From: Patescibacteria group bacterium
GTDB lineage: Bacteria; Patescibacteriota; Minisyncoccia; Phycocordibacterales; UBA2100
Assembly: GCA_015491135.1 (NCBI GenBank)
Contig: WFWK01000053.1
Coordinates: 1 to 5,489 of the forward strand
DNA length: 5,489 nucleotides
Direction of reading: 5' to 3'
Made by a program: the position numbers and the translations under genes
Shown here: one piece after another, positions 1 to 5,329 of the stretch
How the letters are laid out: every line of letters begins with the position of its first letter
Numbering within the stretch: position 1 is the stretch's first letter
The notes under the pieces: generated by a model
The model's database searches: none
The model's input: only the letters and a program-made list of their open reading frames with translations
What the model was told of the DNA's origin: nothing

Positions 1-1365
1 ATGCAACAGCAAGATGCTCTCTATGGACTTGTGCTAAACCTTGAAGAAGATTCTGTAAAGGTTGTTATTTTAGGTGATTCTTCAAGAGTTTTTGAAGGGA
101 TGCGTGCAGTCTCTACAGGTAAAGTGCTCTCAGTCGGTGTCTCAGATGAGATAATAGGAAGGGTTGTCTCCACTATGGCAGAGCCACTTGATGGAAAAGG
201 TGAGATAAAAGTAGACAAATACATGCCTCTGGAACGTGACGCCTACGGCGTGATAGATAGAAAATCTGTTGATACTCCTTTGCATACCGGAATAAAAGCC
301 ATTGATTCCATGATTCCAATCGGTCGCGGTCAACGTGAGCTTATAATTGGAGACAGGTTTACCGGTAAAACAACAGTGGCGATAGATACCATAATCAACC
401 AAAAATATGAACCGGAAAGCGAGCGCCCGATTTGTATATATGTCGCAATAGGACAAAAAGAAGCAAAAACGGCACGTATTGTGGCGGAGCTACAAGAAGC
501 CGGGGCAATGGAGTATACAATTGTTGTGGACGCGCCGGCATCATCTCCGGCTGCGATGCAGTTTTTGGCCCCTTACTCTGGGGTTGCAATAGCCGAATAT
601 TTCCTAGAGAAAGGAAAAGATGTTTTGATAATTTATGATGACCTTTCAAAACAAGCGGTTGCCTACAGGCAAGTTTCCCTTTTGCTGAGAAGACCGCCTG
701 GACGTGAGGCATACCCGGGAGACATTTTCTATTTGCACTCACGTTTGCTTGAAAGGGCTGTAAAACTTTCAGATAAGCTGGGAGGCGGTTCAATAACCGC
801 GTTGCCGATAATTGAAACTCAAGAGGGAGATGTTTCCGCGTACATTCCAACAAACGTTATCTCAATTACAGACGGACAAATAGCGCTTGACTCTTCTTTG
901 TTTAACAAAGGAATAAGACCAGCGATTGATGTTGGAAACTCGGTCTCACGTGTGGGTTCCGCAGCTCAGACAAAAGCAATGAAAAAGGTGGCCGGAGGTT
1001 TACGTGTTGAGTTGGCGCAATTCAGGGAGCTGGAGGCGTTTATGCAGTTTGCGCAAGATTTGGATGAGGCAACCAAAAAAAGAATTGACAAAGGACAAAG
1101 AATGGTTGCGCTTTTGAAACAGCCAAAAGGAAACCCGTTGCCTTTTGAAAAACAGGTTGTATCAATTTATGCCGGAATGGCGGATTTGTTTGCCGAGGTT
1201 GATGTTGAAAAAGTTCCCGAAGTTGAAAACAGCTGGCTTGAGTATGTTGAAACTCAGCACCCGGATATTTACAAAGAAATATCCGAAACCCGCGATCTTA
1301 CAGACGAGATAAAAGAAAAACTTAATAAAGCGATTGAAGAGTTTAAAAAAGCAAACCTTAATTAA
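1..1365 (+). CDS. atpA: F1F0 ATP synthase subunit alpha, 5'-truncated by the window
   Basis: This is the non-catalytic nucleotide-binding subunit of the F1 head, which alternates with beta in the alpha3beta3 ring. Visible landmarks (residues counted from base 1) are the end of the N-terminal beta-barrel (LNLEEDSVKVVILGD), IPIGRGQRELIIGD leading into the P-loop GDRFTGKT at 117-124, the IIYDDLSKQAVAYR block near 210-223, LLLRRPPGREAYPGD near 227-241, and SVSRVG with the conserved arginine finger at R317. The C-terminal helical domain is complete. The P-loop reads GDRF where the family usually has GDRQ. The 454 residues are about 50-55 short of the usual length of about 500-513, all missing at the N-terminus, so the ATG at base 1 is probably an internal methionine and the gene begins upstream. 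A real start here would remove most of the beta-barrel and cannot be tested without upstream sequence. The stop lies two bases before the next ATG. Confidence 0.96.
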   Translation: MQQQDALYGLVLNLEEDSVKVVILGDSSRVFEGMRAVSTGKVLSVGVSDEIIGRVVSTMAEPLDGKGEIKVDKYMPLERDAYGVIDRKSVDTPLHTGIKAIDSMIPIGRGQRELIIGDRFTGKTTVAIDTIINQKYEPESERPICIYVAIGQKEAKTARIVAELQEAGAMEYTIVVDAPASSPAAMQFLAPYSGVAIAEYFLEKGKDVLIIYDDLSKQAVAYRQVSLLLRRPPGREAYPGDIFYLHSRLLERAVKLSDKLGGGSITALPIIETQEGDVSAYIPTNVISITDGQIALDSSLFNKGIRPAIDVGNSVSRVGSAAQTKAMKKVAGGLRVELAQFRELEAFMQFAQDLDEATKKRIDKGQRMVALLKQPKGNPLPFEKQVVSIYAGMADLFAEVDVEKVPEVENSWLEYVETQHPDIYKEISETRDLTDEIKEKLNKAIEEFKKANLN

Positions 1366-1367
1366 GC

Positions 1368-1805
1368 ATGCAAAAGGAGTTTGACAGATGGAATGAATTG
1401 AAGAAGAAACTTGAAAGAAGGTTTGATAAAGTTAACCCGCCCTTTTTCAATGAAAAAGAGGTCTGGTTTACTTATATTGGGGTCAATCTCGGGCACGAGA
1501 CAGATGGCAAGTCGGAATTGTTTTTAAGACCAGTGTTGGTTGTTAGGAAATATAATAAAAATTTATTCTTGGCAGCTCCTTTAAGCACCAAAGGTAAAGA
1601 CAATGATTATTATCTAAACATCGGTAAAGTTGATAGTAAACAAGCCTTTTTGTTAATAAGCCAGATAAGGGTAATGTCTTCCAAGAGATTAGCTTATAAA
1701 ATACATAAGTTAAGTGATAAAATGTTTGCTCGTATAACAGAAAAGTTAGCAGATGTTAATTTTAAAATAATTACCCCCCGCCAAGGTGGCGGGGGTCGTC
1801 CCTAA
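1368..1805 (+). CDS. PemK/MazF-family toxin-like protein, copy 1 (no antitoxin seen)
   Basis: A 145-residue protein resembling the PemK/MazF mRNA-interferase fold. An N-terminal basic helix (DRWNELKKKLERRF) leads to EVWFTYIGVNLG at 31-42, the FLRPVLVVRK strand with R54-P55, APLSTK with S73-T74, and LLISQIRVMSSKRL at 95-108. By alignment from memory to MazF (HRPAVV, VPCTTQ, ADQVKSI), R54 and T74 occupy the positions of the catalytic Arg and Thr, so RNase activity is possible but not shown. No small antitoxin gene lies beside it; atpA ends two bases upstream and atpG follows. The start is supported by copy 2, where a tryptophan also falls at residue 8. No Shine-Dalgarno precedes it; an AAGGAG at 1374-1379 lies inside the gene. 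Core GC in sampled lines is about a third, below the atp genes. The last ten residues (TPRQGGGGRP) are encoded by a GC-rich hairpin and its flank and have no counterpart in copy 2. It may act as an RNase, a regulator, or a selfish passenger. Confidence 0.8.
   Translation: MQKEFDRWNELKKKLERRFDKVNPPFFNEKEVWFTYIGVNLGHETDGKSELFLRPVLVVRKYNKNLFLAAPLSTKGKDNDYYLNIGKVDSKQAFLLISQIRVMSSKRLAYKIHKLSDKMFARITEKLADVNFKIITPRQGGGGRP
1775..1795 (+). repeat. GC-rich hairpin 1 inside the 3' end of the copy 1 toxin-like gene
   Basis: This is a perfect inverted repeat: CCCCCGCCA at 1775-1783 pairs with TGGCGGGGG at 1787-1795, a 9-bp stem with a three-base AGG loop. A second small stem (TCCC 1799-1802, GGGA 1807-1810) holds the TAA stop in its loop. 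No T-run follows on the + strand, so it is a poor + strand intrinsic terminator. Its right arm resembles that of the hairpin after copy 2 (GGTGGCGGGGG versus GGTGGGGGGC). It contrasts sharply with the AT-rich sequence on either side. An attenuator, an mRNA-stability element or a mobile palindrome are all possible. Confidence 0.85.
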
Positions 1806-1824
1806 CGGGAATTTGTAAAAGTAT

Positions 1825-1830
1825 TATATC
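1825..1830 (+). promoter_or_regulatory. Candidate -10 element upstream of atpG
   Basis: TATATC here sits in GTAAAAGTATTATATCAGTG (1816-1835). That stretch matches the motif upstream of atpD that contains a perfect TATAAT, once a one-base gap is allowed. A start a few bases downstream would give atpG a leader of roughly 15 bases. No clear -35 is visible; a weak TTGTAA at 1813-1818 is too close for this -10. The support is the match between the two sites rather than the fit to consensus. Confidence 0.4.
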
Positions 1831-1851
1831 AGTGATAAAGTAAAAATCAAC

Positions 1852-2784
1852 ATGGCAAATTTAAAACAGCTGAAAACCAAAAGACAATCAATAAACAAAA
1901 CACGCAAAGTAACGCGTGCTATGGAGGCCGTCTCTGCGGTTAAAATGCGCAAAAGCCAACAGAAAGCACTTTCAGCAAGAGGTTATGCTTATGCCGCTTT
2001 GGGAATAATGAAACATGTTGCGGAGGCGGGGGCATTTTACGACTCGGAACTTGCAAAAGAAAAAGACAGCAAAAAGGTTGGTGTAATTGTAATAACAAGC
2101 GATAAAGGGCTTGCCGGTTCTTTAAACAGCGCTCTTTTGAAAACCGTTCAAGATTTTATCAATAATGAAAGTCTGAACCCTAAAGACGTTGTGGCAATAT
2201 CTCTCGGGGCAAGAGGTAAAGAGTTTTTAAAACGTATTGGAGCCGAAATTGTCTACTACAAAGAAAACAAAAAAGATGATGTTTCAGAAAAAGATATGAG
2301 AGAGATAACAGATTTGGCTGTTGAATTGCAGTCAAAAGGGGAGACCGGAAAATGGTATATTTTCTATACAAACTTTAAATCAACCTTTGAACAAACTCCG
2401 CAGATGATACAACTTTTCCCTTTAAATCCGCAAGAAATTGAAAAAGTTATAACCTCCATAGCACCTGAGAAAGGAAAATTCAGTGAAACAAAAGATGAAA
2501 TTGAAAAATATGTTGCTGTCTCAGACTACATAGTGGAAGCGCAGACGGAGAAAAATATAGTTGACCATCTCTCGCCAATGCTTGCGACGGTGGTTGTCTA
2601 TCATTCTCTTTTGGAGAGCAAAGCGTCAGAGCACTCGGCGCGCATGGTTGCAATGAAAAACGCTACCGACAAAGCGGGGGAGCTTTCTCATATTTTGCAA
2701 TTGCAATTTAACAAAGCAAGACAAGCGGCAATTACTCGCGAAGTATCGGAGATTACAAGCGGTATAGAAGCGATGAAGGAGTAA
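1852..2784 (+). CDS. atpG: F1F0 ATP synthase subunit gamma
   Basis: This is the central rotor shaft of F1, whose rotation inside alpha3beta3 drives the binding-change cycle. The N-terminal helix shows the family signature (LKQLKTKRQSINKTRKVTRAM, with AVSAVKMRKSQ following). The central Rossmann-like domain contains VIVITSDKGLAGSLNSALL near residues 77-95. The C-terminal helix carries ARMVAMKNATDKAGELSHIL and then FNKARQAAITREVSEITSG, the most conserved part of the family. At 310 residues it is slightly longer than the 286 of E. coli. The extra length lies in the middle domain, where sequence conservation is normally low. The ATG at 1852 gives the canonical MANLKQLK start. No Shine-Dalgarno is evident. 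It is separated from atpA by a toxin-like gene and has a candidate promoter just upstream. Confidence 0.97.
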   Translation: MANLKQLKTKRQSINKTRKVTRAMEAVSAVKMRKSQQKALSARGYAYAALGIMKHVAEAGAFYDSELAKEKDSKKVGVIVITSDKGLAGSLNSALLKTVQDFINNESLNPKDVVAISLGARGKEFLKRIGAEIVYYKENKKDDVSEKDMREITDLAVELQSKGETGKWYIFYTNFKSTFEQTPQMIQLFPLNPQEIEKVITSIAPEKGKFSETKDEIEKYVAVSDYIVEAQTEKNIVDHLSPMLATVVVYHSLLESKASEHSARMVAMKNATDKAGELSHILQLQFNKARQAAITREVSEITSGIEAMKE

Positions 2785-2806
2785 GCAAACGGGCAAACCA
2801 TTAGGC

Positions 2807-3223
2807 ATGAAAAAACTACTTGAAAAATGGTGTAAACTGAAATCTTTGTTAATTTTTAAACAAAAAGCGGAAATTTATTTTTATGAAAGGGAGGTGTGGT
2901 GGGCTCGAATAGGCCTGAATATTGGTGTTGAAAACAACGGAAAGGGGCCGGAGTTTACCAGACCGGTAATCATACTGAGGAAATTCAACAAAAAATCAGC
3001 GCATGTTATACCTTTAACCACGGTTTGTGATAAACACAAGCTGGTAAATGGTCATATTTTTGAAATCGGTTGTGTGCAAGGAAAACGCGCGTATGCAATT
3101 TTATCTCAATCAAAAACGATAGACAGCAAAAGATTGGTGCGCAAGTTGCAAGTACTACCGAAGAAAACGTTTGAGAGTTTGGTTAGAAAATATGTAGAGT
3201 ATATGTTTGGAAAGTATATTTAA
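2807..3223 (+). CDS. PemK/MazF-family toxin-like protein, copy 2 (no antitoxin seen)
   Basis: A 138-residue relative of the protein between atpA and atpG, about 30% identical by eye. It has the same plan: an N-terminal helix with W8 and LK at 11-12, EVWWARIGLNIG at 29-40, GPEFTRPVIILRKFN at 47-61 with R52-P53, IPLTT with T71-T72, and AILSQSKTIDSKRL at 97-110. The predicted catalytic Arg and Thr are retained. The SQIR of copy 1 is SQSK here, losing an arginine at that position. The protein ends in YMFGKYI, level with where copy 1 enters its hairpin-encoded tail. No antitoxin-like gene lies on either side. The start is 22 bases after the atpG stop; a GAAGGAG at 2775-2781 is too distant to serve it, and only AGG at 2803-2805 lies close. 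RNase toxicity is inferred from the family only. Confidence 0.78.
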   Translation: MKKLLEKWCKLKSLLIFKQKAEIYFYEREVWWARIGLNIGVENNGKGPEFTRPVIILRKFNKKSAHVIPLTTVCDKHKLVNGHIFEIGCVQGKRAYAILSQSKTIDSKRLVRKLQVLPKKTFESLVRKYVEYMFGKYI

Positions 3224-3231
3224 AAAAATTT

Positions 3232-3275
3232 GCCCCCTACCGCTTATGGTGGGGGGCGAGGCCGAAGCCCATAAG
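3232..3275 (+). repeat. GC-rich hairpin 2 with an overlapping alternative stem
   Basis: GCCCCCTACC (3232-3241) pairs with GGTGGGGGGC (3248-3257), a 10-bp stem including one G-T wobble, with loop GCTTAT. Part of that loop and right arm, CTTATGG (3243-3249), can instead pair perfectly with CCATAAG (3269-3275), so the two stems exclude each other. A GGC-CGAA-GCC mini-stem lies at 3260-3269. The + strand has no T-run after either stem. On the - strand the first stem is followed by AAATTTTTTTAAA, the form of an intrinsic terminator facing the other way. Its position directly after a toxin-like gene matches hairpin 1. Confidence 0.8.
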
Positions 3276-3285
3276 TAAAAAGCAT

Positions 3286-3291
3286 TATAAT
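3286..3291 (+). promoter_or_regulatory. Consensus -10 (TATAAT) upstream of atpD
   Basis: A perfect TATAAT in GTAAAAAGCATTATAATAGTG (3275-3295) lies just downstream of hairpin 2. The same motif with small changes lies after hairpin 1. No TTGACA-like -35 is present at 17 bases, where the sequence belongs to the GC-rich repeat. If used, transcription would start near 3298 and give atpD a leader of about 70 bases. Confidence 0.45.
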
Positions 3292-3314
3292 AGTGTTTTT
3301 ATGAAAAATCAAGC

Positions 3315-3345
3315 TTGAATAAAACAAAAAATATATTAGTATAAA
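3315..3345 (+). promoter_or_regulatory. Possible second promoter close to atpD
   Basis: TTGAAT (3315-3320) and TATAAA (3340-3345) are separated by 19 bases, longer than the preferred 17. A TATATT also lies at 3332-3337. The whole stretch 3296-3369 is very AT-rich, so chance matches are expected. A start near 3352 would leave a short leader before the atpD ATG. Confidence 0.25.
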
Positions 3346-3369
3346 AGCTGTTTAATTTAATTGATTAAT

Positions 3370-4764
3370 ATGAAAAACGTTGGAAAAATAGCACAAGTTA
3401 TCGGTACGGTTGTTGATGTGAAGTTTGATACCGACTCCGTACCCGAGATACTAAACGCGCTAAAAGTTAAACTTGAAAGTGGCAAGGAAATAACTTTGGA
3501 AGTTGCCCAACACATAGGTCTTGATACTGTTCGCTGTATAGCCATGGCAGATACTCAAGAGTTGAAGCGCGGTGTTGAGGTTGTTGATACTGGTGCCCCG
3601 ATTTCCGTTCCTGTTGGCAAAAACTCTTTGGGAAGAATGTTTAACGTTCTTGGTGATGCGATAGACGGTAAACAAAACGTGGACAAAAAAGAGCAACATT
3701 TGCCGATCCACAGAAAGCCACCCACTTTTAAAGAGCAGTCAACAAAAGCTGAAATTTTTGAAACCGGAATTAAAGCGATAGACCTAATGACTCCATTTAT
3801 AAAGGGAGGTAAGGTTGGTCTTTTCGGTGGAGCCGGAGTGGGAAAAACTGTGCTTATCCAAGAGCTTATTCGCAATGTGGCAACAGAGCACGGAGGATAT
3901 TCAGTTTTTGCCGGAGTTGGTGAGCGTGTGCGCGAAGGTAACGACCTTTACTACGAAATGAAAGAATCCGGAGTGCTTGATAAAACCGCCTTGGTCTTCG
4001 GGCAGATGAACGAGGTCCCGGGAGCTCGCGCTCGCGTTGCTCTTGCAGGACTTACAATGGCGGAAGCCTTTCGCGACGAAGAGGGTGGAAAAGACGTGCT
4101 ATTTTTCATGGACAACGTATTTCGTTTCGTGCAAGCAGGTTCTGAGGTATCTTCTCTTTTGGGGCGTGTTCCGTCCGCTGTGGGTTATCAGCCAACTCTT
4201 GCCGAGGAGATGGGTGCGCTTCAAGAACGTATTACTTCAACAAAACATGGATCCATAACCTCTGTGCAGGCTGTTTATGTGCCGGCTGACGACCTTACCG
4301 ACCCGGCTCCGGCCACAACATTTGCTCACTTGGACTCAACGGTAGTGCTCTCTCGCGCGTTGGCACAAAAGGCTATTTATCCGGCAATTGACCCGCTTGA
4401 GTCCGGTTCAACCGCTCTTGATCCGGAGATTGTTGGAAAAGAACACTATGAAGTTGCAAACGAAGTCAGAAGGGTTCTACAGAGAAACAAAGATTTGCAA
4501 GACATTATAGCTATTTTGGGAATTGAGGAGCTCTCAGAGGAAGACAAACAGCTTGTATATCGCGCAAGGAAAATAGAGCGTTTCTTGTCTCAACCTTTCT
4601 TTGTGGCGGAAGTTTTCACCGGAGCACCCGGAAAATATGTCTCAATTGAAGATACGGTAAAAGGATTTAAAGAAATACTTGAAGGTAAGTACGATGACCT
4701 GCCGGAGGATGCTTTCTACATGAAAGGTGGAATAGATGAAGTAATAGCATCAGCTCAAAAATAA
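3370..4764 (+). CDS. atpD: F1F0 ATP synthase subunit beta
   Basis: This is the catalytic subunit of F1, which makes or hydrolyses ATP at the beta/alpha interface. From the ATG at 3370 it has 464 residues, close to the 460 of E. coli. In order: the N-terminal barrel (KIAQVIGTVVDVKF), the P-loop GGAGVGKT at 153-160 with K159 and T160, GVGERVREGNDLYYEM with catalytic E185 and R186, the Walker B strand DVLFFMDNVFRF with D248, LLGRVPSAVGYQPTLAEEMG near 263-282, YVPADDLTDPAPATTFAHLD, and the C-terminal helical domain with EELSEED at 386-392 (usually DELSEED), which contacts gamma. All catalytic residues are present. An in-frame TTG at 3361 would add only three residues (MIN), whereas the ATG gives the usual short start. 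No Shine-Dalgarno is seen. Copy 2 of the toxin-like gene and a promoter-bearing spacer separate it from atpG; atpC follows after nine bases. Confidence 0.98.
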   Translation: MKNVGKIAQVIGTVVDVKFDTDSVPEILNALKVKLESGKEITLEVAQHIGLDTVRCIAMADTQELKRGVEVVDTGAPISVPVGKNSLGRMFNVLGDAIDGKQNVDKKEQHLPIHRKPPTFKEQSTKAEIFETGIKAIDLMTPFIKGGKVGLFGGAGVGKTVLIQELIRNVATEHGGYSVFAGVGERVREGNDLYYEMKESGVLDKTALVFGQMNEVPGARARVALAGLTMAEAFRDEEGGKDVLFFMDNVFRFVQAGSEVSSLLGRVPSAVGYQPTLAEEMGALQERITSTKHGSITSVQAVYVPADDLTDPAPATTFAHLDSTVVLSRALAQKAIYPAIDPLESGSTALDPEIVGKEHYEVANEVRRVLQRNKDLQDIIAILGIEELSEEDKQLVYRARKIERFLSQPFFVAEVFTGAPGKYVSIEDTVKGFKEILEGKYDDLPEDAFYMKGGIDEVIASAQK

Positions 4765-4773
4765 TAAAGTTTT

Positions 4774-5043
4774 ATGAAAGACACTCTTCACATAACGGTC
4801 GCCTCTGTCGCAGAGGTACTCTATGACGGAGAAGGTAAATCAATTCTTGTGCCGTCTGTTGAAGGGCAGATGCAAGTTTTAAAAGGGCATGCGCCGACAA
4901 TTGCAGTTTTAACAAGCGGAGAAGTTAAAGTTGTTGATAAAGACGGCAAAGAGCATGTCTTTAGAATCCCGGGAGGACTTTTTGAAACTTCACACAATAC
5001 AGCCACCGTTCTTATAAAAGAGGCAAATGAGCAAACCTCTTAA
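4774..5043 (+). CDS. atpC: F1F0 ATP synthase subunit epsilon, N-terminal domain only
   Basis: Epsilon links gamma to the membrane c-ring and, in full-length form, can inhibit ATP hydrolysis through a C-terminal helical hairpin. The N-terminal beta-sandwich is clear: LHITVASVAEVLYDGEGKSI, then VPSVEGQMQVLKGHAP with the family GHAP motif at 38-41, LTSGEVKVV, and IPGGLFETSHNTATVLIKEA at 65-84. The protein ends at residue 89, whereas most bacterial epsilons run to about 130-140, so the two C-terminal helices are absent. No frameshifted remnant follows: the next stretch is covered by an unrelated gene in another frame, starting 17 bases before this stop. Coupling to the c-ring should persist, but helix-mediated inhibition should not (inference). 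Confidence 0.93.
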   Translation: MKDTLHITVASVAEVLYDGEGKSILVPSVEGQMQVLKGHAPTIAVLTSGEVKVVDKDGKEHVFRIPGGLFETSHNTATVLIKEANEQTS

Positions 5044-5305
5044 AGCCCCTTTTAGGACTTTAACGGTTTTTTGCGCTTGCGGAGAAAAATTGCTCCGTTA
5101 CCGCAAAAAAGGCAAGGGCAGACTTGTAAAAATTCATAAATTGCGTATTGCAAAAGATTACACCGGCATATTCTCAAGAGAATTACCGGAAGGTGAGAAT
5201 GTTATTTGTCCTAGCTGTGAGAAAAGGATTGCAACCGTGCGCAAGATAAACGGCAAGTGGGTTTTTAAGCTTAACCAAGGCCAAATTGGGATGATAAGAA
5301 AGTAG
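5027..5305 (+). CDS. Small four-cysteine, zinc-ribbon-like protein of unknown function
   Basis: A 92-residue basic protein with paired cysteines: C16-A-C18-G and C61-P-S-C64, the spacing of a treble-clef or zinc-ribbon metal site. Between them lies a strongly basic segment (LLRYRKKGKGRLVKIHKLR, 22-40). The second pair is followed by predicted strands (KRIATVRKINGKWVFKLNQG). I do not recognise a named family, though small proteins with an RYRKKGKGRLVK-like segment and two Cys pairs are familiar as uncharacterised proteins. Nucleic-acid or ribosome binding is a reasonable guess from charge and cysteines only. Its ATG lies inside atpC, overlapping it by 17 bases in another frame, which suggests translational coupling and transcription with the atp genes. 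AGAGG at 5019-5023 lies three bases before the start and is a weak ribosome-binding site. No signal peptide or membrane segment is visible. Confidence 0.8.
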   Translation: MSKPLKAPFRTLTVFCACGEKLLRYRKKGKGRLVKIHKLRIAKDYTGIFSRELPEGENVICPSCEKRIATVRKINGKWVFKLNQGQIGMIRK

Positions 5306-5315
5306 AATAAATGTG

Positions 5316-5321
5316 TATAAT
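5316..5321 (+). promoter_or_regulatory. Consensus -10 (TATAAT) before the methyltransferase gene
   Basis: A perfect TATAAT ends eight bases before the next ATG, in the 24-base gap after the four-cysteine gene. A transcript starting at the usual 6-8 bases downstream would begin at or next to that ATG, giving a leaderless mRNA. No convincing -35 is seen at 17 bases; TTGGGA at 5286-5291 is 24 bases away. No terminator separates it from the upstream gene, so read-through is also possible. Confidence 0.5.
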
Positions 5322-5329
5322 ATCTGCAA

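Noticed and set aside
395..853. Long open frame on the - strand within atpA
   Set aside because: It lies wholly opposite a strongly conserved gene, has no ribosome-binding site or recognisable domain, and is a shadow of the atpA codon pattern; the same holds for other - strand frames here.
1775..1795. Hairpin 1 as an intrinsic terminator of the atpA unit
   Set aside because: No T-run follows on the + strand and the stem lies within the coding sequence, before the stop codon.
1775..3275. The hairpins as type III-style RNA antitoxins for the toxin-like proteins
   Set aside because: Type III antitoxins are tandem repeats upstream of a ToxN-type gene; here there are single hairpins downstream of PemK/MazF-like genes.
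3301..3318. Five-codon reading frame (MKNQA) about ten bases after the TATAAT
   Set aside because: It is tempting as a leader peptide, but so short in AT-rich DNA that chance is the simplest explanation; no ribosome-binding site or repeat codons.
3361..3369. TTG start for atpD three codons upstream of the ATG
   Set aside because: It adds only MIN; the ATG at 3370 gives the usual short beta start and neither has a ribosome-binding site to favour TTG.
5031..5046. GCAAACC...TTAA at the end of atpC as a third copy of the cassette left edge
   Set aside because: No PemK-like gene, hairpin or ATTATA motif follows at the expected distance; the match is short and lies in coding sequence.
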